From Singulisphaera sp045290345 (GTDB taxonomy: Bacteria > Planctomycetota > Planctomycetia > Isosphaerales > Isosphaeraceae): a stretch of DNA of 64,000 nucleotides. Both the position numbers and the translations under genes were made by a program. Shown here piece after piece: positions 53,444 through 61,558 of the stretch. The stretch is from contig NZ_CP155447.1 of the NCBI RefSeq assembly GCF_045290345.1, positions 8,804,001 through 8,868,000 of the forward strand. Direction: 5' to 3'. Under the pieces are notes generated by a model. That model did no database searches. It was given only the letters and a program-made list of their open reading frames with translations, and was not told where the DNA came from. Each line of letters starts with the position of its first letter. Within the stretch, counting starts at the first letter, position 1.

Positions 53444-54637
53444 GTGGGACTCGGCTCTTTTTTCGTTGTCCTGGCCCTGATGATTGGGGGAGATCCTCCC
53501 CCGACTCCGGGGACGGCAGCCGATGAAATCACACTTCGGGATGGTAAGGTCCTGCTCGGCCAAGTGGTTGAGCCGGCTCCTCGCGGGACGCTCGTGGTTC
53601 TTGTGAAACGGGCTTGGGCCGAGGCGGAAATCCCGGACTGGTACGCACGGTGGAAGAGTGTCGAAGCACCGTCACTCCGTCGAGCTCGCACGCAACGGCT
53701 CGATCGGCTTGTGGCTTGGCGACGAACTCGGACTCCGTTCGCCAATGCCGATGATGCGATCCTGGCCTGGATCAACCGAGAAATCGCAGCCTTGGGTGAT
53801 CCGGAGACGAACTCCGAATCAACGCTCATGTCCGTGAAGTTGAACCGTGGCGAAGTCCGGTCGGTTGTACGTCGTCCCAAGAGTTCGGCGAAGATGCTCA
53901 GGCAAGGTTGGCTATCGGGCTTTCCTCGCGCGGAGTCGATGCCGCTGGACCGCCTGGCGGAGTCGCTGGAAGGACGAGGATTCGCGGCCGAGGAGGGACT
54001 CACTCCCGTCTCGGTGGATCGCCTCCTCCCTCTTCCCGTCGAGACCGAGGCGCAATGGACCACACGCCGAGCGGCCACCGAGGTGTCGACGGACCCGGGC
54101 TTGAAGTTTGTCAGGACCGGGTCGATTCTCTTGCCTGAACCTGAACCCGGGCAGCCGCTTCAGATGGGTGGAGCACTCTCCGCGCTTTCTGATCTGACGA
54201 AGCTGCTTGAGGATCGCGCGACCGATCCGCTGGTCGAGTCACTCGGCAAAATCGCGGCCCGTGGTCGCATCGGCGCTCTTGTGACTGAATTGGAGATCAG
54301 TCCCGACTTCACCATGGTTCGGGTCAACTCGACCCTCTGGGTACGAAGGGCCGATCGCTGGGTTCCCGCCGGCTCGCGAAGCGCAGCGGTTCGGCCCGAC
54401 GAACTCGCGGCGAATGCGGGAGCACCGCTGGCCGACGATCCCCAAGTCAAAGGGGTCTTCAAGTTGGCGGATTCGATCGGGTTGGGAATGGTTTCGGACG
54501 AAATGAAGAAACGGAGCCTGAGTATCGGGGCCGCGACTCAGCAGGCGCTCGGGAAGGTTCGTTCGGCGATGCTTGATGAGATGAATCACCTCATTCTGCC
54601 TGTCCACGAGACGCCGACCTCCGAGGTGAAGCCTTAA
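53444..54637 (+). CDS. Secreted protein of unknown function
   Basis: 397 residues from GTG 53444 with GGAGG eight bases upstream (frame extends to a GTG at 53414). A short hydrophobic signal (LGSFFVVLALMIGG) precedes a first module with ITLRDGKVLLGQVVEPAP, the SH3-like theme also seen in the secreted protein at 27602. The rest is mixed and charged, with no recognised domain. Possibly periplasmic. Confidence 0.6.
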   Translation: MGLGSFFVVLALMIGGDPPPTPGTAADEITLRDGKVLLGQVVEPAPRGTLVVLVKRAWAEAEIPDWYARWKSVEAPSLRRARTQRLDRLVAWRRTRTPFANADDAILAWINREIAALGDPETNSESTLMSVKLNRGEVRSVVRRPKSSAKMLRQGWLSGFPRAESMPLDRLAESLEGRGFAAEEGLTPVSVDRLLPLPVETEAQWTTRRAATEVSTDPGLKFVRTGSILLPEPEPGQPLQMGGALSALSDLTKLLEDRATDPLVESLGKIAARGRIGALVTELEISPDFTMVRVNSTLWVRRADRWVPAGSRSAAVRPDELAANAGAPLADDPQVKGVFKLADSIGLGMVSDEMKKRSLSIGAATQQALGKVRSAMLDEMNHLILPVHETPTSEVKP

Positions 54638-54787
54638 TTGTGAGGGCTCAACCCGTTTCTCTGGCGGAAAGTCCGGTTGAGTGGTCGAAATTCTCCGTGT
54701 ATCCTGGGCAACGCACGACGTGCGATCGCTCCGGTTCAGTTCAGAACGTTTGTATCAACGCGCATTCCACGCGAAGGGGTCCCGCTG

Positions 54788-55600
54788 ATGGGCTTGTTCT
54801 CCGGAAAAAAGGGACTTGTGCTGGGAGTCGCCAATGACTTCAGCATCGCCTGGGCGATCAGTCAGAAGATGCTGGCGGAAGGGGCGGAGATTGGCTTCAC
54901 CCATCTGCCCGGGGACAAGATGGAGCGGCGCGTTCGCAAACTTGCGGACCCGATCGGTGCCAAGCTCATCACCCCGTGCGATGTTCAGAAGGATGAAGAT
55001 GTCGCCCGAGTCTTCGAAGAAGCGCGGCAGACTTATGGGGCACTCGATTTCGTGCTCCATTCCATCGCGTTCGCGCCGATTGATGACATTAAATGTAACT
55101 ACGTGAATGCGAGTCGCGAAGGCTTCAAGACGGCCATGGAAATCAGCGTTTATTCGCTGGCGATCGTGGCCCGGCATGCGGCCGAGTCGATGCCCAACGG
55201 CGGGTCGATTGCGACCATGACGTATTACGGTGGAGAGCGGGTGGTCTCCGGGTATAACCTCATGGGGGTCTGCAAGGCCGCGCTGGACGCATCGGTGCGC
55301 TACCTCGCTTACGACCTGGGGCCGAAGAAGATTCGCGTGAACGGTCTTTCCGCGGGACCGGTCAAGACGCTTGCCGCCTCGGCGGTGGGGGATGCCGACA
55401 AGCTCGCCGGCCTTTACGAGGCGGTCTCGCCCCTCGGGCGAAACATCACTCGTGAAGAGGTTGGAAATTCGGGCATGTTCCTTCTCTCCGACCTCTCCAG
55501 CGGGATTACCGGTGAGATTCTCCACGTCGATTGTGGATATAATGTGATGGGATCTCCGGGACGAGCCATCGAGGCTGCCAAAGCAGGCGCTTCGATCTGA
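54788..55600 (+). CDS. fabI: Enoyl-ACP reductase (NADH)
   Basis: 270 residues. An SDR fold with FabI features: GVANDFSIAWAIS at the cofactor site, FVLHSIAFAP, TMTYYGGERVV and the catalytic Tyr-x6-Lys in YNLMGVCKAAL, then VNGLSAGPVKTLAAS. It performs the last reduction of fatty acid elongation. ATG 54788 follows GAAGGGG. A Nudix gene starts directly at its stop (TGA then GTG), suggesting one transcript. Confidence 0.95.
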   Translation: MGLFSGKKGLVLGVANDFSIAWAISQKMLAEGAEIGFTHLPGDKMERRVRKLADPIGAKLITPCDVQKDEDVARVFEEARQTYGALDFVLHSIAFAPIDDIKCNYVNASREGFKTAMEISVYSLAIVARHAAESMPNGGSIATMTYYGGERVVSGYNLMGVCKAALDASVRYLAYDLGPKKIRVNGLSAGPVKTLAASAVGDADKLAGLYEAVSPLGRNITREEVGNSGMFLLSDLSSGITGEILHVDCGYNVMGSPGRAIEAAKAGASI

Positions 55601-56041
55601 GTGCACTACAACCCCATGATCCCCCAAGAACCAGACAAACCCATCGCCGTGGGAATTGGACTGATGTGTCGCGACGGGCGATTTTTGATCCGTCAACGCC
55701 CGCCGGGCGCGGCGATGGCGGGCGTCTGGGAATTTCCCGGAGGCAAGTGCGAACCTGGCGAGACTCCCGAACAAGCGACAGTTCGTGAGTGCCGCGAAGA
55801 GACCGGCCTCGCGACCATCGCGGGCCGGCTCCGACGGCGGTTCGTCCACCGTTACCCTCATGCCTGGGTTGAACTCTTCTTCTTCGATTGCACGACGGCC
55901 GATCCCGCCGCCGATCCTCGGCCCGAGACCGGATTTCGCTGGGTTGAAGCGCGAGATTTACCCGCGCTGACGTTCCCCGGTGCCAATGAGCCCATTCTCG
56001 AGGAATTGTTGAACGAGGCCGGTGGGACGGATCCGTCCTGA
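55601..56041 (+). CDS. Nudix hydrolase, MutT-like
   Basis: 146 residues. The Nudix box is complete: GGKCEPGETPEQATVRECREE followed by TGL, with AMAGVWEFP before it, the pattern of 8-oxo-dGTP and related nucleotide cleaners. Start GTG at 55601 abuts the fabI stop; ATG 55616 is an alternative. Substrate not decidable from sequence. Confidence 0.9.
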   Translation: MHYNPMIPQEPDKPIAVGIGLMCRDGRFLIRQRPPGAAMAGVWEFPGGKCEPGETPEQATVRECREETGLATIAGRLRRRFVHRYPHAWVELFFFDCTTADPAADPRPETGFRWVEARDLPALTFPGANEPILEELLNEAGGTDPS

Positions 56042-56084
56042 CTCGCCTCGATTGGAAATACGACCGCGGCAGACGAGGAGCGCC

Positions 56085-56747
56085 ATGATTTCCCACTGGC
56101 ATCACGCCTTTTCCGTGGGCCTCCTGGCGCTCTATCTGCTCGTTTTAGCCCGGTGGCATGGAGGTCGGTTCCCCCGGGTCGTGTCGGGACCCGCGGACTT
56201 TGCTTTCCTGATATTCGGCGTGGGCGGTCTGGTCCTTTTCGGCCCGATCGGTCAAACCCTCGCAAAAATGCTTTTCGTCAGGCCGAATTCGCTCGACTGG
56301 TTGTCGCTCGCGTCGGGAATGACCCTGGCGGCGCTGCTCGTTTCCAGGCGAGCGTGGCGACGCTTGGTGATCTATCACGTCGACGCCGCGACTTTAGATC
56401 GGGTGCTCGAGGAGATCCTCACGCGGGATTCAGGCCAGTTTGTACGGACGATCCACGGCTTCGAGGATACGACCCAGGGAAGGGGGATTCGAGTCGATGC
56501 GTCGTCGCGCTGGATGACCGCGACGATCGAAGCATATGGTCAGGAGCCTGAGCGGATTATCCATGCACTCGAGAGTCGGCTCGAGGATCGGTTACGAACG
56601 ACGTCGCCGCTCGCCTCGAACGTCGGTGGACTCCTTTTGATGGGATCGGCTCTGACCTTACTTTTGGCGATGGGTGGTTGGCTGCTTGCTCAACCGCGAG
56701 CGCTTGCCGCTCTGCGGGGCCTGATCGAACGACTTCCGGGTGGATGA
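56085..56747 (+). CDS. Membrane protein of unknown function
   Basis: 220 residues from ATG 56085 after GAGGAG. Hydrophobic segments lie at about 8-22, 36-58, 67-85 and 185-205, with a soluble part in the middle (about 90-180) that alternates strands and helices. No family recognised. It begins 43 bases after the Nudix stop and may belong to the fabI transcript. Confidence 0.65.
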   Translation: MISHWHHAFSVGLLALYLLVLARWHGGRFPRVVSGPADFAFLIFGVGGLVLFGPIGQTLAKMLFVRPNSLDWLSLASGMTLAALLVSRRAWRRLVIYHVDAATLDRVLEEILTRDSGQFVRTIHGFEDTTQGRGIRVDASSRWMTATIEAYGQEPERIIHALESRLEDRLRTTSPLASNVGGLLLMGSALTLLLAMGGWLLAQPRALAALRGLIERLPGG

Positions 56748-56803
56748 CCTCGAGTCAGTGAGGTCGGAACCTGGTTCGGGAGTCTGGTTCGCCTGTGCGA
56801 GGC

Positions 56804-56837
56804 AAAAAAAAAAGGGACGCCTCGAGGAGGCGTCCCT
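56804..56837 (-). terminator. Rho-independent terminator of the clpP operon
   Basis: An 11-base perfect stem AGGGACGCCTC (56813-56823) with GAGGCGTCCCT (56827-56837) and a 3-base loop, followed on the minus strand by a run of ten T. It lies 20 bases after the stop of the second clpP gene. Confidence 0.93.
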
Positions 56838-56857
56838 GGACTGGAGACGAATCAACT

Positions 56858-57472
56858 TCAGGGGATCGGGTTTGGATTCAGAGGGATGGCAGGCTCGCGA
56901 TCAACGACGTTGTCAATCAGGCCGTAGTCGCGAGACTCTTCGGGGGACATGAATCGGTCCCGATCCGTATCTTCCTGGAGCTTTTCCAGAGTCTGACCAG
57001 TATGCTTCTGGTAGATCTGGTTGAGCTGCTTCTTCATCCTGAGGAATTCTTCGGCGTGGATCAGGATGTCGGTGGCTGTTCCTTCCATGCCCGCGAGGGG
57101 CTGGTGGATCATGATCCGCCCGTGCGGCAACGCGTTGCGTTTGCCTTTGGCTCCTGCCGCCAGGAGGAGCGAGCCCATGCTCGCACACTGGCCGATGCAG
57201 TAGGTGGCCACGTCGCACGACACCCACTGCATGGTGTCGTAGATCGCCATGCCGGCGGTGACGCTACCGCCGGGGCTGTTGATATAGAGGTGGATGTCAG
57301 CCTTGGCATCCTGGTGAGCCAAGACCAGCATCTGCGCAACGATCAGGTTCGACACATTATCGTCAATTGCCGAACCGAGGATGATGATGCGATCTTGAAG
57401 CAGGCGGGAGTAAATATCCATCGCCCGTTCTTCGCGACCGCTTCGCTCGATCACGATCGGAATCAGTGGCAT
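56858..57472 (-). CDS. clpP: ATP-dependent Clp protease proteolytic subunit, copy 2
   Basis: 204 residues. Catalytic Ser in CASMGSLLL, His in MIHQPLAG and Asp in DTDRDRFMSPEE are all present, with YINSPGGSV for oligomer contact. It degrades proteins fed by ClpX/ClpA/ClpC. It follows the first clpP gene by 25 bases, GGAAAGAGA before ATG 57472. No Clp ATPase is in the window. Confidence 0.95.
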   Translation of the reverse strand: MPLIPIVIERSGREERAMDIYSRLLQDRIIILGSAIDDNVSNLIVAQMLVLAHQDAKADIHLYINSPGGSVTAGMAIYDTMQWVSCDVATYCIGQCASMGSLLLAAGAKGKRNALPHGRIMIHQPLAGMEGTATDILIHAEEFLRMKKQLNQIYQKHTGQTLEKLQEDTDRDRFMSPEESRDYGLIDNVVDREPAIPLNPNPIP

Positions 57473-57497
57473 GTGATAATCTCTTTCCAGGGGGTAA

Positions 57498-58142
57498 TCA
57501 CGAGTTAGCGGCTGGGGGCGTTTGCGCCTTCAACTCGCCACTGGGAATGTGGCCCACAACTTCGTCCACCATCCCGTATTCCTTGGCCTGCAACGCGGTC
57601 AGATAACGGTCGCGTTCGGTGTCCTTCGCGACCGTTTCGTAGGTCTGACCCGTATGCTTGGCAAGAATCTCGTTGATATCCTTCTTACTGTTCACGATCT
57701 CCTGGGCCTGGATCTCGATGTCGGAGATCTGTCCCCCCACCTGGCCGTAAGGCTGGTGGATCATGACTTTGGAGTGGGGCAAGGCATAGCGTCTGCCTTT
57801 GGCCCCTCCGGCCAGGAGAACGGCAGCTCCCGAGGCTGCCATGCCGATGCAGTAGGTCGCGACCGGGCAGTCAATGAACTGCATCGTGTCGTAGATGGCC
57901 AGCGTGCTGCTCACGCTGCCACCGGGACTATTGATGTAGAAGCTGATCCCTTGCGTCCGGTTCTCGAACTGAAGGAACAAGAACTTCATCACCGCGGAGT
58001 TCGCGACGGCGTCATTGATGACGCCCTCGAGAAAGATGATCCGGTTCTCGAGCAACAGGTCGCCCAGGGTCATCTGCCGCTGTCGCGCATAGTCGCGGTA
58101 GCGTTGAATCGTCGGCTGCGCGAGCGTGTGTTCGGCGTACAT
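57498..58142 (-). CDS. clpP: ATP-dependent Clp protease proteolytic subunit, copy 1
   Basis: 214 residues. Its Ser motif is GMAASGAAVLL rather than ASMGA, close in style to mycobacterial ClpP2 (AASAAA). His (VMIHQPYG) and Asp (DTERDRYLT) are kept. With the neighbouring clpP it may form a mixed two-ring enzyme as in mycobacteria (inference). It lies 116 bases after tig, a common arrangement, and both clpP genes end at one terminator. Confidence 0.94.
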   Translation of the reverse strand: MYAEHTLAQPTIQRYRDYARQRQMTLGDLLLENRIIFLEGVINDAVANSAVMKFLFLQFENRTQGISFYINSPGGSVSSTLAIYDTMQFIDCPVATYCIGMAASGAAVLLAGGAKGRRYALPHSKVMIHQPYGQVGGQISDIEIQAQEIVNSKKDINEILAKHTGQTYETVAKDTERDRYLTALQAKEYGMVDEVVGHIPSGELKAQTPPAANS

Positions 58143-58258
58143 GGGAAGCAGTCCTTCAGGATCAAGGGCTCGAACCGCCGCGAACGATGTCGGGCGAGCC
58201 TGACAATCATCCGAGTCGAGTCAAGAGTGGAGCAGGACGGCCGGGTCGATCCGAACCG

Positions 58259-59761
58259 TTAGCTCTTATCCTTCGAGCCGGCAGTGCTCCCGTCTTCGGC
58301 CGTCGAGGCATCCGCCTCGTCTTCCGAAGCGACGAGTGAAGACGCACTTTGATCGAGCGTCTCCACAGCCTTTTGCTCGACGTGAGGAACTTCTTCGTAA
58401 GTGACGAACTCGAGGATTCGGTCGAGCGCTTTCCTCTCGAGGATTTGCGAAGCAAGCGCGTCGCCGAGGCCGTCCTTCTCGATTTTCGCCCGAACCCGAC
58501 GAGGACTCTCATCAGTTCGTGCGGCAATCGCCTCGATTTCCAACTCGAAGTCTTCGTCTTCGACCTTGATGTCTTCGGTCTCGGCAATCTTGGCGAGAAT
58601 AAAGAACTCTTGCAGGCCGCGAAGAGTGGACTCGTGGGCATTGGCCCGGATCTCGGCCTCGCGGGCCCGGATCTCGGTCTCGTTGAGACCTTCCTGCCGC
58701 ATGTCGAGTATCAGGCGGCGAAGAGTGGCCTTCTCTTGGCGACCGACGAGGTCCGCGGGAAGATCAAAGGGTGTTTCCTTGATCAACTGCTCGAGAATCT
58801 CTCGCCGGATCCACTGACGCTGTTGCAAGTTGAGGCGGCGTTCCAGAATTTCACGCAACGCATCACGCAACTCAACTTCCGTGTCGAAACCAAGTCCCGA
58901 CAGGAAGGCGTCGTTTACTTCAGGGAGTCGGAGTTGCTTGAGGTCGTGGACCTGAAAGGTCACTTGAATGGTCTGGCCGCGAAGATTGGGGTCGGTCGAG
59001 CCGGAACCGATCTTCGCCTCGGCGTCCCGCGATTCTCCCGGCTTGACGCCGAGCAGGATCTCGCCAACGTTGGGCACCGAGCCATCCTGGAAGCGGAGCT
59101 CGGGCTGGAGGCGGAACTGGATTTCCTTGGCTTCGTTCAGGGTGACCCCATCGCGATGGAAGCGAAGGTCCGCCGTGACGAAGTCGCCGATCTCTGCCCC
59201 ACCCTCGGTCTTCGGCACCATCTGCGCATGTCGCTCGAGGAAGAGCTTGAGCTGCGCATCAACATCGGCGTCGTCAATGGTCTTGACCGGACGCTTGACC
59301 GTGAGGGCCTTGTAGGCGGGTAGAGCAAAGTCAGGACGAACCTCAAGGTCCATCTCAAACATCATCGGCCCGTCGTCGGGGAGTTCAATCGCCTCGACGT
59401 CGAGCTCGGGTTGTGTGATCGGATTGAGTTTGTAATCTTCGTCGATCTGCTCGAGACAGGCCATCAGAAGAGTGGATTTGACCTGCTCTGCGACTTGCTT
59501 CCGGAATCGCTTTTGAACGAGCTGCTTGGGAGCGCGCCCAGGACGAAAACCGGGGACGGCCGCTTCGCGGGCCATGGTCCCAATCGACTCATTGAATTGT
59601 CGATCGATCTCGGGACGTGCGACGACGACCTTCAGGTGCTTCTTGCAAGGTCCGACATCAGCGATCTGGACGTCGAGATCGAGCTTCCGCTTGACCGCAT
59701 CTACCTCTGCGGCGGTCGTTGCGGGCGATCCGTGGTCGTGCTCGTGCTCGCCAGTGCTCAT
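58259..59761 (-). CDS. tig: Trigger factor
   Basis: 500 residues, slightly longer than usual. The ribosome-binding signature VPGFRPGRAPKQLVQKRF is intact. The middle domain follows (GDFVTADLRF), where the peptidyl-prolyl isomerase fold is expected. A helical C-terminal chaperone part follows, with an acidic tail (SEDEADASTAEDG). It binds nascent chains at the ribosome exit. ATG 59761 follows GAGGAAGG. It is the gene nearest tRNA-Gly (109 bases), downstream of the promoter array. Confidence 0.93.
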   Translation of the reverse strand: MSTGEHEHDHGSPATTAAEVDAVKRKLDLDVQIADVGPCKKHLKVVVARPEIDRQFNESIGTMAREAAVPGFRPGRAPKQLVQKRFRKQVAEQVKSTLLMACLEQIDEDYKLNPITQPELDVEAIELPDDGPMMFEMDLEVRPDFALPAYKALTVKRPVKTIDDADVDAQLKLFLERHAQMVPKTEGGAEIGDFVTADLRFHRDGVTLNEAKEIQFRLQPELRFQDGSVPNVGEILLGVKPGESRDAEAKIGSGSTDPNLRGQTIQVTFQVHDLKQLRLPEVNDAFLSGLGFDTEVELRDALREILERRLNLQQRQWIRREILEQLIKETPFDLPADLVGRQEKATLRRLILDMRQEGLNETEIRAREAEIRANAHESTLRGLQEFFILAKIAETEDIKVEDEDFELEIEAIAARTDESPRRVRAKIEKDGLGDALASQILERKALDRILEFVTYEEVPHVEQKAVETLDQSASSLVASEDEADASTAEDGSTAGSKDKS

Positions 59762-59870
59762 CAAACAGGCCTTCCTCGGAATTCGCCAGGCTGGGATGAC
59801 TTTGTCCGCCATCACGCACCCGACGCGTTCCGAGCGTAAGCCGCCAGCCTCTCGATGGCAATCGTGAAAG

Positions 59871-59942
59871 AGCGGGAGATGGGATTTGAACCCACGACAA
59901 CCACGTTGGCAACGTGGCGCTCTACCCCTGAGCTACTCCCGC
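59871..59942 (-). tRNA. tRNA-Gly (anticodon GCC)
   Basis: The minus strand folds as a cloverleaf: acceptor GCGGGAG with CTCCCGC, D arm AGCTCAGGGGTAGAGC, anticodon arm CCACG-TTGCCAA-CGTGG and T arm GTGGGTTCAAATCCCAT. The anticodon GCC reads glycine GGC/GGU codons. The 3' CCA is not encoded. It lies directly after the promoter array at 60024-60463, 70-80 bases downstream of the nearest promoter, and before tig. Confidence 0.95.
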
Positions 59943-60023
59943 TTCGTTCTCAGTCGAACCAAGTCTAAAAATCTCGGCGATTTTCAGATCCGCTTGACTG
60001 TTCCCACCGGCTCGGTGAGACTT

Positions 60024-60051
60024 AGTATAGGCTGGCGAGTCAGGATTGCAA
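60024..60051 (-). promoter_or_regulatory. Array promoter 1, nearest tRNA-Gly
   Basis: Read on the minus strand: TTGCAA (60046-60051), 16 bases, TATACT (60024-60029). A start site about 7 bases downstream would give a leader of about 75 bases before tRNA-Gly. Confidence 0.7.
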
Positions 60052-60127
60052 CCTCAGTTGAAGCGATTTTTAAGGATCGTTTCGACTCTCAGTCGGCCCG
60101 ACTGAACTTGCCTGACTGACGAGACTT

Positions 60128-60155
60128 AGTATAGTCTGGCGAGTCAGGATTGCAA
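60128..60155 (-). promoter_or_regulatory. Array promoter 2
   Basis: Minus strand: TTGCAA (60150-60155), 16 bases, TATACT (60128-60133). Identical in design to promoter 1, exactly 104 bases upstream. Confidence 0.65.
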
Positions 60156-60231
60156 CCTCAGTTGAAGCGATTTTTAGGATCGTTTCGACTCTCGTTCCAT
60201 TCTAACTTGGCTCACCTGATTAGTGAGCTTT

Positions 60232-60259
60232 AGTATAGTCTGGCGAGTCAGGATTACAA
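60232..60259 (-). promoter_or_regulatory. Array promoter 3
   Basis: Minus strand: TTGTAA (60254-60259), 16 bases, TATACT (60232-60237), another 104 bases upstream. Confidence 0.6.
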
Positions 60260-60435
60260 CCTCAAGTGGAACCGATTTTAAAAGATCGTCTCGACTTTTT
60301 GGTGAGCTTTCCTGGTCCCATCTGGTTTGGTGGGTTCAGGTTTAGGCTCGCTTGCAATCCCAGCTGAAACGATTCTTTGGGTCGCTTCGACTGTCGTTAC
60401 CGGTTCGTTTCGGCTTCACCCGACCGGCGAGGCCT

Positions 60436-60463
60436 AGTATATCCGGACGAGACGAGATTTCAA
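60436..60463 (-). promoter_or_regulatory. Array promoter 5, most distal
   Basis: Minus strand: TTGAAA (60458-60463), 16 bases, TATACT (60436-60441). The best -35 of the array (TTGAAA) lies in the otherwise most diverged unit, with the same spacing, which argues for selection on the promoter itself. Confidence 0.6.
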
Positions 60464-60617
60464 TACGGCTCCCCCCGATTTTCTTGGATCCGAATCAGAA
60501 CCGGGACTTGGGTTGAAATTCATTTGCGTGACAGCTTACCAAGGGATAGCTTTGATTTACCATTCACCACGCGGTTCTTAGACGCCCTCCAGGCGGATTC
60601 CGTTAGGATTCTCGAAC

Positions 60618-61226
60618 ATGGATTTCCAACTGTTAATCGTCCGTGGCCGCGGTGCCTCAACGACGATCAAGCTGACGGACGGCGTGACCACAGTCGGTCG
60701 GCAAGATGATTGTCAGCTCCGCATCAAATCATCGCAGGTGAGCCGCAAGCACTGCGAGCTGTTTGAGAAGAAGGGCCTGTTACTTGTCAAAGACTTGGGC
60801 AGTTCCAATGGCACGTTCGTCAATGGCAAGAGGATTCAAGAACAGCAAGTTTTGGAACCGGGCGATGAATTGACGATCGGCCAGCTTCTCTTTAAGGTTG
60901 CCAAGGTCGGCGAGGCTCCCGCGAATGCCCCTTCTTCACCGACGGTGAAACCGGGTGATACCGCGGTTGTCGAGGCGATCCCAACCTCAGAAGATGACGA
61001 GTTCGAAATTGATTTCGACGTGGACGTCGACGCCCCCTCCCCCGAGACGATTCCGACCGTCGACGAGGTCGCCGCGCAGGGCGCGGTTGCTGCCGAGCCG
61101 AAAACCGAACCGAAACAGAAGTCAGAGAAGCAGCCCGCGGCTAAGACTCCCGCCGAACCGGATAACCTTTTGGGCGACGATGCCATTGCCGATTTTCTGC
61201 TCGATATCAAGTTTGATGAAGATTGA
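60618..61226 (+). CDS. FHA-domain protein
   Basis: 202 residues. An FHA domain at about 1-95 (TTVGRQDDCQLRI, SSQVSRKHCEL, SSNGTFVNG) has the residues that bind phosphothreonine. An acidic, Pro/Ala-rich linker and a short C-terminal helix (DDAIADFLLDIKFDED) follow. Such proteins read Ser/Thr kinase signals. Partner kinase is not in the window. ATG 60618 after TTAGGATTC. Confidence 0.92.
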   Translation: MDFQLLIVRGRGASTTIKLTDGVTTVGRQDDCQLRIKSSQVSRKHCELFEKKGLLLVKDLGSSNGTFVNGKRIQEQQVLEPGDELTIGQLLFKVAKVGEAPANAPSSPTVKPGDTAVVEAIPTSEDDEFEIDFDVDVDAPSPETIPTVDEVAAQGAVAAEPKTEPKQKSEKQPAAKTPAEPDNLLGDDAIADFLLDIKFDED

Positions 61227-61558
61227 TTCTCGCACCCACGTTCCGTCGTGACGAATCCCGTTGGCATCGGTCTTGTCACGACCTCTCCGTCTCGCGGCCC
61301 CTGCTAGCGGGGTCGCTGGCTTCAGTGCGACCTCTTCGCCTGACCCAGATCGTCCCTCGAAACCTGCGGACATTCCCCGTTCTCGAGTTCAATGCTCGAC
61401 ACGGTTCGCGTTGCCTGTTCGCAACTTGAGGGGGAATGCAATTGATTTTGGATCCAGATCGCCATATAAGGCTGTCAGTAGCGCGTTCATGGAGTGAGGT
61501 CCCGGCGACGTCGGCGGGAATCGACCCTGGTGAGGCCTGACACGAAAAGGTTGATATC
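61227..61558. other. Intergenic region upstream of the XRE/S24 gene
   Basis: About 332 bases. It contains an imperfect stem (GCGGCCCCTG / GCGGGGTCGC, about 61293-61315) that may end the FHA transcript, and the promoter listed next. No gene is supported. Confidence 0.4.
61442..61470 (+). promoter_or_regulatory. Sigma-70-like promoter of the XRE/S24 gene
   Basis: TTGATT at 61442-61447, 17 bases, TATAAG at 61465-61470. The predicted leader is about 80 bases to ATG 61559. Confidence 0.6.

Larger units (their letters stand above)
60015..60467 (-). repeat. Tandem promoter-bearing repeat array upstream of tRNA-Gly
   Basis: Five imperfect units of about 104 bases. Units 1-3 are nearly identical over about 75 bases (CTTAGTATAG, CTGGCGAGTCAGGATTGCAA, GAAGCGATTTTTAAGGATCG); units 4 and 5 are diverged. 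The AGTATA hexamers of units 1, 2, 3 and 5 are at 60024, 60128, 60232 and 60436: spacing 104, 104 and 204. On the minus strand each is TATACT with a -35-like hexamer 16 bases upstream. Unit 4 keeps TTGCAA but has lost TATACT. Each unit also has an imperfect palindrome GAARCGAT-(7-8)-RTCGYTTC. Confidence 0.85.
59943..60617. other. Non-coding region between tRNA-Gly and the FHA gene
   Basis: About 675 bases with no gene. It is filled largely by the repeat array described next. The part from 60468 to 60617 holds nothing recognisable besides the likely FHA gene promoter, whose hexamers could not be assigned. A last degenerate copy of the palindrome (GGCGATTTTCAGATCCGCTT, 59977-59996) lies closest to the tRNA. 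Confidence 0.6.

Noticed and set aside
60015..60467. Possible CRISPR array
   Set aside because: Units are about 104 bases and diverged from each other. There are no short identical repeats with unique spacers and no cas gene nearby; the promoter reading explains the order better.
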